Below, piece by piece: positions 1 to 10,900 of a stretch of DNA of 64,000 nucleotides (position 1 is the first letter of the stretch; each line of letters begins with the position of its first letter). The DNA is from Nigrospora sphaerica (Eukaryota; Ascomycota; Sordariomycetes; Amphisphaeriales; Apiosporaceae). The notes beneath the pieces were generated by a model, which saw only the letters and a list, made by a program, of their open reading frames with translations, was not told where the DNA came from and did not search any database. The position numbers and the translations under genes were made by a program. The stretch spans positions 620,001 to 684,000 of the forward strand of contig JAGVVL010000002.1 in the NCBI GenBank assembly GCA_018287875.1, in the 5' to 3' direction.

Positions 1-1380
1 AAGCACGAAAACCCCGACGACGGGTACGCGCCTCGCGAAAACGAGAATGTGCAAAGAGCAGTCGTGACTTTGATTAATGCCTACAGCCACATCTGCTCCA
101 TCCTAATCAAGAATATGGACACGATCGTCGACAATGCAGACCCCCGATACATTCGAACCATGATGATGTGCCTTTACAACAGCATTATGGAGTTGCGGGT
201 GACGGCAAACGAGGCCCTCGCGGGATTCCCGGGGGGTATCAAGCAGCACGAGCCGCGCCGGTCAGGTTCTAACAACATCATGCTCAAACCGCATTCTCGC
301 GAGGCTTCCATGACGCCCATGATGACGCCCACGGCCGACCGGCCCGGCCCGATCCCTCGATCTCGTCCTGGCAACCATGCCAACCACCCGGTCAACCTGC
401 GTGTTGCCACTGATGTCCCGATACCCTATATCAATGGATCAGGACGTACGGCCACAATCAGCTCGGTAACGCCCCGCTCGGGAGAGTCTTTTGCTTCGGC
501 GAGCACCGACCCCCGATACGTGGCCGAAGTGCCGCACGAGGAACGCCAGTTCGAAAAGGTGTTTTTGTCGCTGTCTAAGTCGACGGACTTGATCATGCGG
601 TCGCTTCCCAGCTTCAACTCGCAGTTTAACATGGGTTTGCGCAACGCCAAAGTACAGCGGGCCCCGGACCATATTCTTAACCACTGGAAAGTTCTCATCT
701 CCAAGTGCGGGCATACGATACAGCAGACGGATGTGCTGAAGAATAGGCTTTCGTCCATCAAGCTCAAGGACCCCGGCGTTCGGAGTGATCCGCAGTTTTG
801 GAGCTTCTGCAAAAGCTTTATTGATTCGTGGGCCGAGTACGGTAACGCGCTTCGCTTCTCGATGGACCAGATTGCTTTGCCCATGGATGTGCGGACACGG
901 CTGCGGCCCGTCCAGCTCAGCATCAAGGAGTCGACGCAACTGATCATTACCTCGCCTTGGGCGTATCTCTTCCGCCAGGCCGGCCACCCGACGGACGGCC
1001 ACAACTACTACTTGTCGCACCATTACGCAAACAGTTCGATGAACTCGCAGATGCAGCTGCCGGTAACGCCGCAAAGTGCGGCGTTGGGGCCCGCGGTTCA
1101 GGCTACGGTGCCCTCAACACCACAGAGCGCGAACTTCGATAGGGCGTTTTCCGGAAACGTCTTCGAGCGCGCCGACGCGCTGATTTCGATGGGCGGAATC
1201 TCGATGTCGCGCACGGGTACCATGAACAGCACCTCGACGGCATCGTTGAACTCGATCACATCAATGCCAGCGGGTTACGACGACCGATACGGACCGGCCT
1301 CTTCGGCCATATTATCCCCGAATGGGGAGCCTGGTCCGGCTTCGTTTCGGCGCAATGGGGGCGCAAAACCCTCGTTCTAG
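1..1380 (+). CDS. SOG2: RAM signalling network protein, SOG2-like (C-terminal part only)
   Basis: The reading frame is open from base 1 to a TAG stop at 1378-1380, giving the last 459 residues; the start lies outside the window. Two blocks are typical of the fungal Sog2/RAM domain that follows the leucine-rich repeats. The first is a helix-rich stretch with QRAVVTLINAYSHICS and DPRYIRTMM. The second is FEKVFLSLSKSTDLIMRSLPS followed, about 60 residues on, by LKNRLSSIKLKDPGVRSDPQFW. Between them is a Ser/Pro-rich disordered insert, and the last 100 residues are also low complexity. In yeast Sog2 is an essential scaffold of the Cbk1 (NDR kinase) pathway that controls polarised growth and septum degradation; the same role here is inferred. 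No leucine-rich repeats are visible because the N-terminal part is cut off. Family assignment is from motif memory, without a search. Confidence 0.82.
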   Translation, partial: KHENPDDGYAPRENENVQRAVVTLINAYSHICSILIKNMDTIVDNADPRYIRTMMMCLYNSIMELRVTANEALAGFPGGIKQHEPRRSGSNNIMLKPHSREASMTPMMTPTADRPGPIPRSRPGNHANHPVNLRVATDVPIPYINGSGRTATISSVTPRSGESFASASTDPRYVAEVPHEERQFEKVFLSLSKSTDLIMRSLPSFNSQFNMGLRNAKVQRAPDHILNHWKVLISKCGHTIQQTDVLKNRLSSIKLKDPGVRSDPQFWSFCKSFIDSWAEYGNALRFSMDQIALPMDVRTRLRPVQLSIKESTQLIITSPWAYLFRQAGHPTDGHNYYLSHHYANSSMNSQMQLPVTPQSAALGPAVQATVPSTPQSANFDRAFSGNVFERADALISMGGISMSRTGTMNSTSTASLNSITSMPAGYDDRYGPASSAILSPNGEPGPASFRRNGGAKPSF

Positions 1381-2287
1381 ACGGAACCATGATGGTCCGT
1401 TGACGCCAGTGCCGAGGCAATTAGGCATTAGGCGGCCCACGCCGGACGACGGCATGTTTCGTTCTCTTGAAAGATTCTCGCATGGGGAGCCAGGCACGTG
1501 GTATGCCAGGCTCCCTTTTTGGTGCTCGCCAAACCTGCGACGCCTTCCAGGGCTGGTCAAGCCCTTGTACTTCCAACTGGAGCCCCACGGCCGGAGGGCG
1601 CGGTGCTTCCGGAGTGTACTATGAGAGGCTTCTTTGAAATTATGTTTTAGATAGTGATGCTGTACATTGCTGCCTGGATACCGCAGTGGGAAGACGAAGA
1701 CGAGAAAACGAGGCTGGTTTTCTTCCATGTTGCATTCAGACGTTGGAGTTGGAAGGCGTTTGTGGGACATTCTCACCAGCATGATGTGGCACGGCATGGA
1801 CAGGCGTTCTTGGAGGGTAGTCGCTAAAGCGGACTGCGAACAGCACAGCGATTATTATAATGTTTGTTCTGATGGACCATCAGCGAGAAAGCAGCGTGAA
1901 TACACAAATGGTCTACTGCTAAGTACCATATTCGACGTCTTAGATTGTGGTTTATATGGGCACCAGCGGCGGAGGAAGGAAAGACGGCGCCCGGGATTGA
2001 GGAGCTAGGTGTTGGTCTCTTGGTTGCATTGGAGGACTGGGGGGGGATCTAATCTCTCGCCCAGCTTCATTGGACCCCTCCAATCGGGCTGAGGCGTCCC
2101 CGCATATGACCGATCAAGACGAGGAGCGAGCGCCATGGCGATGAGCCTGGCAACACCATGCGATCCATTTCTATGACATCTTGCGAAACGTACTCTCACC
2201 GTTAGGACTCACGGACCGGCCACTTCCCGGACGCCGCTTGGCAAACCAGCTCCCACGTCGAGGGAGCAAAGCACTTGCTTCAGGGTC
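1381..2287. other. 3' UTR of the SOG2-like gene and 5' region of the next gene
   Basis: About 900 bases between two genes on the same strand. The composition becomes more AT-rich around 1640-1960, as expected of a 3' UTR and terminator region. Short open frames here have no recognisable protein character. I see no clear TATA box or RNA gene. Confidence 0.5.
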
Positions 2288-3658
2288 ATGTCGTCGACCA
2301 CGGCCGCAGGCCCATCCACTCCAGGCCCGGGCCCGGCTTCGGCCTTTCTGCCCACAACGGCCACGGCCGCTGCCGAAACGAGCCCGGCGTCTGCCGGCGC
2401 CGCCGCACCACCGTCCCCAACCGCGCCCTCGGCGATGGCGGCACAGCAGGACGGCGCGATGGCCACGACCGCCAGCCCGCACGTGTCGCCCAAGTCGCCG
2501 TCGTCGCATCCGCCCTCGTCCACGGCTTCGACGTCGTTCCGTCCCATGCCCGCTCCGTCGTCGCAGTCCAGCCTGGCGGCCCCGCCGTCATCGTCGTCGG
2601 TCCGCGGTCCGGCGGCCTCGTCGACGACGACGGCGCTGACGTCCATGTCGGTGTCGGCGGCCTCGGGCCCAGCTTCATTGTCGTCGGCGGCGACGACGGC
2701 TCCGCTGGGGGGGAGCGTCGCCAGCAGCCACCAGCACCACCTTGCTCCGCACGCGGCGGCGGCGACGGTCATCACGCCGCACCTGCCGCCGTCGTCGCCG
2801 CTGCCGGTGGCCGAGGCGCGGGCGGCGCTCGTGGCGACCATGACGAACCTCGTCGACACGGAGCTGCAGGCGCGGGCGTCGCTGCTGCACGCCAACGCGG
2901 CGGCGCTGGCGCGGCAGGAGCGCGACGTCGCGCGCGCCACCGACGGCCTGCGCCGCGAGACGGACAAGCTCGCCAAGGTGGCCCGCGACGCCGGCCGCAA
3001 CATCAAGGAGACGGGCAACGTGCAGAACTGGGCCGAGGTCCTCGAGCGCGACTTCCTCGTCCTCGAGGAGACGCTGCGCCTCGCCCGCGATGGCGACAGC
3101 GACGACGACGGAAGCAGCGGGAGCAGTTGGTGGAGCGGGAGCGAGGCCGCGAGCGAGGCGGCGGGCCCCGGCGAGGGCCCGTCGCCGTCGGGGCCCGCCG
3201 CCCCGCCGGGGTCCGTGGGGCTCGCCGACGTCGTCGTGGCCGGGGACGCCGACGGCGACGCCGCCATGCCGGACGCGGCCGCGCCGACGACGACGGCGGC
3301 GGGGCTTTCCACCCCCGCCGACGGCGGCGGCGTGTTCGCGCGCGTCGACGACGCCCTCGCCGCCAGCATCCGCGAGGCCATGGCGACGAGCCTCGACGAC
3401 GCCCTGAGCGAAACCATGGTCGAGACGCCGCCGGGGCCGCCGGAGCCCAAGGGCAAGGAGAAAGAGGGCGGCGGCGACCCTGGCCCCCCGCCAAGCCACC
3501 CCCTCCCCGACCGCATGGACGTCGATGACTCGGCCCCGCTCGTCGCCGGTCCGGCCCGCGGGCAGGGGAGTGATGCCGCCGTCGTTAATGGTGGGGGCGG
3601 GAGCGAGGGAACGGCGCCCGCGCCCGCGCCGATGGCGGTGGCGGGGGGCGTGGAGTGA
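2288..3658 (+). CDS. BLOC-1 subunit 1 / GCN5L1-like protein with long disordered tails
   Basis: This single-exon frame encodes 456 residues from the first ATG. Residues 1-170 are a Ser/Thr/Ala/Pro-rich low-complexity tail. Residues about 175-268 form the only folded part: a long amphipathic helix (ARAALVATMTNLVDTELQ, then LRRETDKLAKVARDAGRNIKE) ending in the family signature ETGNVQNWAEVLERDF. This resembles the VENW signature of human BLOC1S1/GCN5L1 and yeast Bls1. The remaining 190 residues are acidic and Gly/Pro-rich, with one predicted helix (VDDALAASIREAMATSLDDAL). Animal BLOC1S1 is about 150 residues, so this protein is three times the usual length through its tails. BLOC1S1 works in BLOC-1/BORC on endosomes and lysosomes; endosomal function here is inferred. 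The extreme GC bias leaves long open frames on both strands, but only this frame gives a recognisable domain. Confidence 0.72.
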   Translation: MSSTTAAGPSTPGPGPASAFLPTTATAAAETSPASAGAAAPPSPTAPSAMAAQQDGAMATTASPHVSPKSPSSHPPSSTASTSFRPMPAPSSQSSLAAPPSSSSVRGPAASSTTTALTSMSVSAASGPASLSSAATTAPLGGSVASSHQHHLAPHAAAATVITPHLPPSSPLPVAEARAALVATMTNLVDTELQARASLLHANAAALARQERDVARATDGLRRETDKLAKVARDAGRNIKETGNVQNWAEVLERDFLVLEETLRLARDGDSDDDGSSGSSWWSGSEAASEAAGPGEGPSPSGPAAPPGSVGLADVVVAGDADGDAAMPDAAAPTTTAAGLSTPADGGGVFARVDDALAASIREAMATSLDDALSETMVETPPGPPEPKGKEKEGGGDPGPPPSHPLPDRMDVDDSAPLVAGPARGQGSDAAVVNGGGGSEGTAPAPAPMAVAGGVE

Positions 3659-4222
3659 GGCAGGTCGACGGCTTGCCACGGGACGAATCCGCCGTATATT
3701 CCGACATGTTTTACCTTTTAGCCTGCCGGGCCGGCCCCGGAGGAGCTGTAGGGGCGGCGGAACGTCAGTCCGCATGGCAGTGCAGCCCGTACTCAATTCT
3801 CTGTGATATAAGGCTATTCTAGCAACGATATGGTCTCGCACACGTGCTGGCACAGAATTAAACTTCAGTTCTTTATAGTAACTAACGTACATATATCGTA
3901 TCCTACGCTGCGGCTTATGGCAATGGCCCATGGGACAACATTCGTTAGACAGCCAATGGGAAATTGACACATGAGAATAGCAAGATGGATAGGCACAAAA
4001 GAGCCTCCGTTGGGTATACCAACGGAGACCAACAAATGGCATTGCTCTAGGATGTAATTGGGTTGGCCGCTTGTACAACGACTTGTCCATCGACTCAAGT
4101 GAGTTAGTTGGGCCTCCTGCCCCTTCCCCGGCGCTATAATCACCAACTCTTCCGTGTCGCTGGTGGGCAATGGCGTCATTCCGGGGTAACATAACATGGG
4201 CTTCCGTGGGGCGAAGGGCCCC
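3659..4222. other. Convergent intergenic spacer
   Basis: This spacer separates the ends of the BLOC1S1-like gene (+) and TSC13 (-). It is more AT-rich than the genes, notably at 3780-3960, which fits two 3' UTRs facing each other. No gene or RNA is recognised. Confidence 0.5.
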
Positions 4223-5413
4223 TTACAAGAGGCCGGGCAGGATGACATAGCGCTTCTTCTTGTACTTATCGCCAAACTCCTTGCGGTAGGCGCGCTCCTT
4301 GCCCTGGGCCCAGGTGAACATGTAAAAGGCGCCGACAGAGATGAAGAGGGCGATGGAGGGGCTGCGGCTGATGATGATGACGCCGATCCAGGCGAGGATC
4401 TCGTACATGTAGTTGGGGCTCGTGACGAGCTCGAAGCCGAGGCCGTGGGGGATCTGGCGCTCGGTGCCGCCGGGGCTGCGGAGCGACGAGAGGTAGCGGT
4501 GGACGCGCAGGTTCATGAGCTCGCCAAAGGCGAAGAGGGCGAGGCCGACGGCGTCGACGGCGAGGTTGTCGGCGCGGGCGGCGGGCGAGAAGGGAGCGTA
4601 GACCTCGAAGGCGGCGAGCAGGCCGGCCAGAGCCCAGTAGAAGAAGGAGTTGCGAAAGACGTTGAAGGCGGGCATGGTGCTGGCCGAGAAGCGGTGCACA
4701 AAGGCCGTCTCGTACTCGCGCTTGAGGAAGTGCAGCATGACGCAGGCGAACGTCAGCTGCTGCGTGACCGAGAGGCCGTCGGTGGCGCCGCGCGCGGGCC
4801 CGGGCGTGAGGCTGCGGAGCAGCGGGTAGACGACGGGGTAGATGTGGCGGCGGCCGAGCAGGAAAAGCGGGTGGAAGAGCAGCGGGCCCAGGTACTCGAT
4901 GAGGAAGACGGTGCGCCAGGCCAGCTGCGGCCCCAGGTCCTTGACGAGCAGCTCGTCGAGCTTCAGGTCGCGCAGGCGCGCGCGCCGGTCCTTGAGCGTC
5001 TTGTTGGTCGTGGGGTCGAAGAGGCCGATGCGGTTGAAGTCGGACACGCCCGCCTTGCGCGCCACGGCCACCTTGACATCGTCAACCGTGGCGTCGGGCG
5101 ACACGTCGACCGTGGGGGGCAGGTTCTTGATCCCCTGCTTGCGGGCTGCGGAGAGGAGGGCGAAGCGGTCAGAAACAGTACACGCGGTGAAAGGGAGACA
5201 GCGCGAGGCAGAGAGACGAGCAAGCCGACGGCCAGCCAAACAAGACTGGCCGCCCGGAAAGGTGGGGGAGGGGGGAGGAGACGCAGAGAGCGAGGGAGGG
5301 GACCTGGGGAGGGCACGGGATGGGATGGCATGGGATGGCATGGGATGGCATGGGATGGCATGGTCATGTCACGTACAGCGATTGCTCAGCTTGACCGTTA
5401 GCTCGGCTGCCAT
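4223..5413 (-). CDS. TSC13: Very-long-chain enoyl-CoA reductase (TSC13)
   Basis: Two exons: 5413..5377 and 5145..4223. The intron has donor GTACGT and acceptor CGCAG, and the joined frame gives 319 residues (yeast Tsc13 is 310). The enzyme performs the last reduction of the microsomal fatty-acid elongation cycle, trans-2-enoyl-CoA to acyl-CoA, in the ER membrane, supplying very-long-chain acids for sphingolipids. Residues about 15-80 form the ubiquitin-like N-terminal region (PPTVDVSPDATVDDVKVAV). Several hydrophobic segments follow. The C-terminal half is the steroid 5-alpha-reductase-type domain, with HGLGFELVTSPNYMYEILAW, GAFYMFTWAQGKERAYRKEF and the terminal KKKRYVILPGLL. The start at 5413 was chosen because MAAELTVKLSNRSRKQGIKN reads smoothly across the junction; the in-frame ATG at 5341 lies inside the intron. 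Confidence 0.9.
5321..5360. repeat. Minisatellite of four 10-bp units inside TSC13 intron 1
   Basis: Four perfect head-to-tail copies of TGGGATGGCA occupy 5321-5360, with degenerate flanks on both sides. The array lies wholly within the 231-nt first intron of TSC13 (5146..5376). It sits about 15 nt inside the donor, so copy-number change would alter intron length without touching the coding sequence. Confidence 0.9.
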
Positions 5414-7913
5414 GGTGTCGGTGATGCAGGCGGCGCGGACAGAACGGAATCGGTATGGTTCGTGGGATGAAGATGTGCGGAAGAGGAGGACCCTCGGCAA
5501 GGAAGACCGAGAAAAACCAGTCAATGGTCACCAAGTCGATGTTGTTCCCTCGGAGCTCTAGCTCTGGAGGCCCGCTTGGAACAGTTTCCCTTCTTTGCCC
5601 GCCCCCCGGTCGCCGACCCGTCGATCAATTGACGGCCAACAATTGGGGCCCTGCTGGACCTCGGAGCTCAGTCTTCCAATGGAGAGCTGCTGCTCCAGCG
5701 GATTAATGCACATGCCAGCTTTTACTTCCTTCTCTCCTACCCATCCAGCAAAAAGAAATGATCAAGCCTCGGTCACCTGCCGGCGCAGAGGGTGTCAACG
5801 AAGCGGCAGTCGCGCACAACCGTCAAGAAAGCCAATGGGATCGGCTGGGTGGAAGTCCCTGACGGGCGGCACGTGAATGAGGTAGTACAGAGAAAACCAT
5901 CGTCATCCTTCAGACCGGGATCGCCCCCCCCCTACCTCTTACTCATCATCTGTATCTACGGAAGCGGATCCCGCTGTCCGTCTGTGGTGTGGTGATTGGT
6001 GTGCACTTGACACGCCTGCGCAGTACCACCACTTCAGCCCGGGAAGGATGCCCGCCCGGCTCCTACCGCAAAATAGAGATGGGCGGGGACACATCCGATG
6101 ACTTTCACTGACGCGCTACCTATCTTACGGAGCCTAAGTACGAACTACGACGACGGCAGGTCTTGCGGATCGGCAATTCCAGACCTCCATGCTCAGTCCC
6201 CCCCTCCCTTTCAGGTGACTTGTTACGAAAGTGAAAAACGACCAGCGTGACCCCCCCCCCCCCGGTGGCCGTGAACCGGCGCAGTCCATTCTTCCATTAA
6301 CACCTCGACCACCTCGCTCGCCGGTGGCGCTACCCACGGCACCTGATGTTCCGTATCCCCCCGGACCACGACTGTCCCATGGCCCTACAGTCTTGGGTCC
6401 GCGAGGCCGGAGGCCGTTCCTGCATCTTTGAGTCGAAAGGGCCGCGTGCAAGGACAGTGGACCTCACCAGCCAGTTTTTCCGCACTTTCCGCCAAGGTGG
6501 CAAGACATGTGCTCAGTACTATACGATCCCTACAAGGCCGATTGTCGTCTTGGCGGCTGCGTGTGCCACCTGCCTAGCAGTCTTGAATGTCATTCTCCAT
6601 TACCTTCTCCCGCACGATGTAGCCTAGAGCTCTGCTTGCCCGGTTGCCCGTCTCGCTAATCTGTTGGGCTGACTCCCGTGGTCACTGGCCTTTCAGCTCT
6701 GAAAGGTGCCTATGCGTCTTAGTCACAGCACCGTCACTCGTCCTGCACCTTGTCGTTTTCTATCGCGTACTCGAGTTCAGCTGGAGCAGGGGGTGGGCGA
6801 TCGCTAGGACGCATTACCTCTTCGGGTCCTCCCGTCACGTCGACCCAAGATCCTCGCATCTGGCCAAAGTCACCGTGATTGGTCAGCGGTGCATCATAGG
6901 GGCTGTCTATTGCTTTCATTACTGTAACGCGTGGGGGTCTAAATCACCGTCGTATCACCATCGCCAGGGTTCACCGTCCCACTCGTCATGCCTTCACAGG
7001 CGTCCGGGCTCGAGACCGCCGCCGACCTGTTGCCGACCCTCCACCTCCCCAGGGTCCTCCTGACGGCATAGCGCTCGTATGGAGTACTCAATAGTACCTT
7101 GCTTGGGCTTCTGCATTGGCGACGCTCTTCCACACTTGACACGTGGGAGAGGGCGCCCTGGACTTACTGTGCCTTTCGCATACACCACCAACCGAACTCT
7201 CACCGGTCACCGTCACCGATCCCCTTACCTTACGCGTGTCGTACTAACAGCAAGAAGTTTGTATCTCGCTGTCTTTCGCACACACGGGTTGGACGGCGAT
7301 GAGTGGGGTCACGATGGGGCTGGGGTGTAAGGATGAGTGAGGCTCACGGGGTCGGTCGTTATAGCGAGGATGCCCAAGTCGGTATGGTCGAAACCCCCCC
7401 AACATTTTCCTGGCGTTAAAAACAAAGTACGAGGACTCGCATGTCTCGTGCCGAGGAGGGGGCCGGGGAAAGGGTACCTACCGCACTACATGCTATACTG
7501 CACGGAAACCCTTGTCATACGCCGGGGGGACTGTGGTGAAGCCGACTGGACATGCGCATGCGGAGTGGACGCCTGCCACCCGTGGTCGGCGTCTAGCAGT
7601 GCATCCATGCCGGGATCCCGCCTACACGTTACGCCACACATGCTAAGACAGTCGGAGCTGAAAGGTGCAGACGAAGCAACGGGGAGCCACCCCGTTGCGC
7701 AGGTGGCTTGGCCGGCCAGGCCTACGACGGCTTCCCGTGACGGACTTCGTTGTCTCGTTCTGCCAGGCCCTCTGTGTACCTATTTAAAGGCCCTTCCCCG
7801 AGTTCTGCCCGGGTCTTCGCTGGTCACGGCAGCTCTATACACACCTATCCCGTGTCCTACCTCCTTCACCCCTCTGATTCACCGTAGCCCTTCGCACATT
7901 GACCATCAGAGCC
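5414..7913. other. Divergent intergenic region between TSC13 and the ppo gene
   Basis: About 2.5 kb that must hold the promoters of TSC13 (leftward) and ppo (rightward). It contains homopolymer C runs (6250-6262 and shorter ones near 5925 and 7395) and no recognisable protein or RNA gene. The open frames seen here are short or lack an ATG and do not resemble known families. Confidence 0.5.
7781..7790 (+). promoter_or_regulatory. Possible TATA box of the ppo gene
   Basis: The sequence TATTTAAAGG lies about 130 bases upstream of the ppo start codon at 7914, followed by CT-rich sequence. The position is reasonable for a fungal core promoter. This is a pattern match only. Confidence 0.35.
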
Positions 7914-10900
7914 ATGGCGGGCAACGATCGGGGTATACTCGCTGCCCTGCAGAAGTATGCACACCTGGTGCAGTCGGCAGCCCGGCCCATGCCCACACAA
8001 ACGGGGGATGGGACATACCTCGAAGACGACGAACCGCATCCGAACCTCCTCGAGGACCTGAAGGCTCTCGGCGTGTCCGATGTCAAGACCCTGCTGACGG
8101 CGCTCGAGAAGAGCGTCTCCGGCAGCAAGGAAATCGACGACAAGACCATGTTCATGGAGAACCTCATCACGTTGGCGTCCAAGCTGCCCGCGGACTCGCC
8201 CAACCGCCTCAAACTTACCAACACCTTCACCCAGGATATCTGGAACACCCTGGAGCATCCGCCCGCCTGCGGCCTGAGCGACTTGTACAACTATCGGCAG
8301 GCAGATGGCTCGTAAGTCTTTCCCAGGCAAGCCTGAAGGCTTGGCGTGAGCTGATGGAACCCCCCTCAGATACAACAACATCCACCTCCCGGACCTGGGC
8401 AAGTCGGGGACCCCCTACGCTCGTTCCGTGCAGCCGAGGACGCCGTTGCCGCCGGCGAAACCCGACCCGGCCCAGCTCTTCGACACGCTCATGAGCCGCG
8501 ACAATGGAGGCTTCAAACCGCACCCGGGCAAAATCTCCAGCATGTTGTTCTACCTGGCTACCCTTATCATCCACGACGTCTTCCGCACCTCGCGCGAGGA
8601 CCCCACCATTTCCACCACGACGTCGTACCTCGATCTCGGCCCCCTGTACGGATCGAACCAGGAGGAGCAGGATCTCGTGCGAACGTTTCAGGATGGTCTG
8701 CTAAAGCCCGATTGCTTCTCGGAGAAGAGGCTCCTCGGCTTCCCGCCCGGTGTCAGCTGTCTTGTCATCATGTTCAACCGGTTCCATAATTATGTCGCCA
8801 GGCAATTGGCGGCCATCAATGAGAATGACAGGTTCAGCCAGCCCGCCGAGAACCTGGATGAGGTACGTGCCTGACCGCTACCTTGGTGCTTCATGACGAT
8901 TGGCTTGTCCCCCGCGGGACATGGGCGGCGACGCGTCGACATGGCCGGCCCGTACGGTTGAGGGACAGCAGCTGACGATGGACTTGCAGGACAAGAAGAA
9001 AGCCGCCGCCAAGAAGCGCGACAATGACCTCTTCCAGACGGCCCGTCTGGTCACTTGCGGACTTTACATCAACATCATCATGCGCGACTACGTCCGTACG
9101 ATTCTGAACATGAACCGGACCGAGTCCAACTGGTGGATTGATCCCCGGGCCGACATTGGCGACGGAACCAAGTCGATGGGCACTGGAAACCAGTGCAGTT
9201 TCGAGTTCAACCTCATCTATAGATGGCATTCCTGCGTCAGCGAACGTGACGACAAATGGACACAGGACCTCTATGAGAAGCTCGTGGGCAAGAACTACCA
9301 CGACGCCACGACCCGGGAGATCCTGATCGCCCTCCAGAGGTGGGAGGCTGCGATCCCAAAGGACCCGGGTCAGCGAACCCTTGAAGGCCTGCAGCGACAG
9401 AGCGACGGGACGTTCAACGACGACGATCTCGTCAAGGTCCTCGCCGAGAGTGTCGAGGACCTCGCCGGTGCTTTCGGCGCCAACAACGTCCCTCCCATCC
9501 TGCGGGCCGTCGAGGTGCTCGGCATTACCCAGGCCCGAAGCTGGCACGCCGCCACGCTGAACGAGCTGCGAAAGTTCTTCGGCCTCAAGCCCCACAAGAC
9601 GTTTGAGGACATCAACTCGGACCCGGTGGTCGCCAGCCACCTAAAGACGCTCTATGACCACCCCGACTACGTCGAGATGTACCCGGGCGTGGTGGTCGAG
9701 GAGAACAAGCCGACCATGGTACCTGGCTCCGGCCTGGCCACGGGCTACACCATCAGCCGGGTCATCCTTTCGGATGCCATCGCCCTCGTGCGGGGGGATC
9801 GCCACTACACGATGAATTACCACGCCGGCAACCTGACCAACTGGGGAATGAAGGAGGTCGAGGCGGACCCGGTCGTGGAGGAAGGTTGCGTCTTCTACAA
9901 GCTCTTCCTCCGGGCGTTCCCGGACCACTTCGACTGGAACAGCGTGTACGCGCACTACCCCATGGTGATACCGTCGGAAAACGAGAAGATTCTCCGGTCC
10001 CTGGGCCGTTTCGACGCCTACTCCTTCCGCCGCCCGACGCGCAAGCCCCCGGTGATCGTGATCAGCTCCCTCGCGGGCGTGGACGCTGCGCTTACGTCCA
10101 AGGCGTTGGGCGTGGAGCCGTGGCAGACCGGCTTCGAGCTCGTGGGCGGCCCGGCCGGGCTCAAGGCGTGTCTCGCCGGCGACCAGGAGTACAACACCCA
10201 GCAGCGAGGCACGCTGCAGGAATGCATGTACCCGCAGGGCTGGGAGGCCACGGTGAAGAAGTTCTTCGAAAAGAGCAGCCGGGAACTGCTCCAGCGCTGG
10301 TCCTCGCCCGTAGGGCGGGGCGGTTCGAAAGCACCGCAACCCAAAGGGAGCGTCAACGGCCACGCCAACGGGCAGGTCGGCGAGGCGACGTACCAAGTCG
10401 ACATTGTGCGCGACGTCATCAGCCTCGCCGGCACCCACTTCGCGGCGCAGTTCTGGGCGATGCCCCTCAAGACGGACCAGCGGCCGCACGGCCTCTTCAC
10501 CGAGCACGAGCTCAAGGACATCCTGACGCTGTTCTTCATCGTCGTCTTCCACGCCCAGGTGGACCCGGTCAAGACGACGGGCATCTACACGGCGGCGCGG
10601 CCCATCGCGCATGCCTTTGGGGAGATCCTGGTGGGCGAGGTGCGGGCGACGGGCCAGACGTCGGTTCTGGGCGACCTGGTGGCGCGCGTCGTGGGCAAGC
10701 ACGACGAGATGCCGCAGTACGGGGTGCACATCCTGCGCGCGCTGCTGGAGCGCGTCGACGGCGACGCCGCCAACGTGGTGTTCGCGCACGCGCTGACGGC
10801 GGCGGCGCCCATGGTGACGCTCAACAGCGTCATCTTCGCGCAGGCGCTCGACTACTACCTCGGGGCCGGCCAGGAGCACCTGGCGCGCATCCAGGAGCTG

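Noticed and set aside
2209..4192. Long open frames on the minus strand (435 and 505 codons) overlapping the BLOC1S1-like gene
   Set aside because: They are Arg/Ala/Gly/Pro-rich shadows of a very GC-rich gene on the other strand and contain no domain; the plus frame carries the conserved helix motif.
4196..5401. 401-codon plus-strand frame over TSC13
   Set aside because: Antisense of TSC13; Gly/Glu/Ala/Val-rich composition and no homology pattern.
7337..7913. Extension of the ppo reading frame upstream of 7914
   Set aside because: The frame that runs through here is not the ppo frame; the region lacks coding character and includes the possible TATA box.
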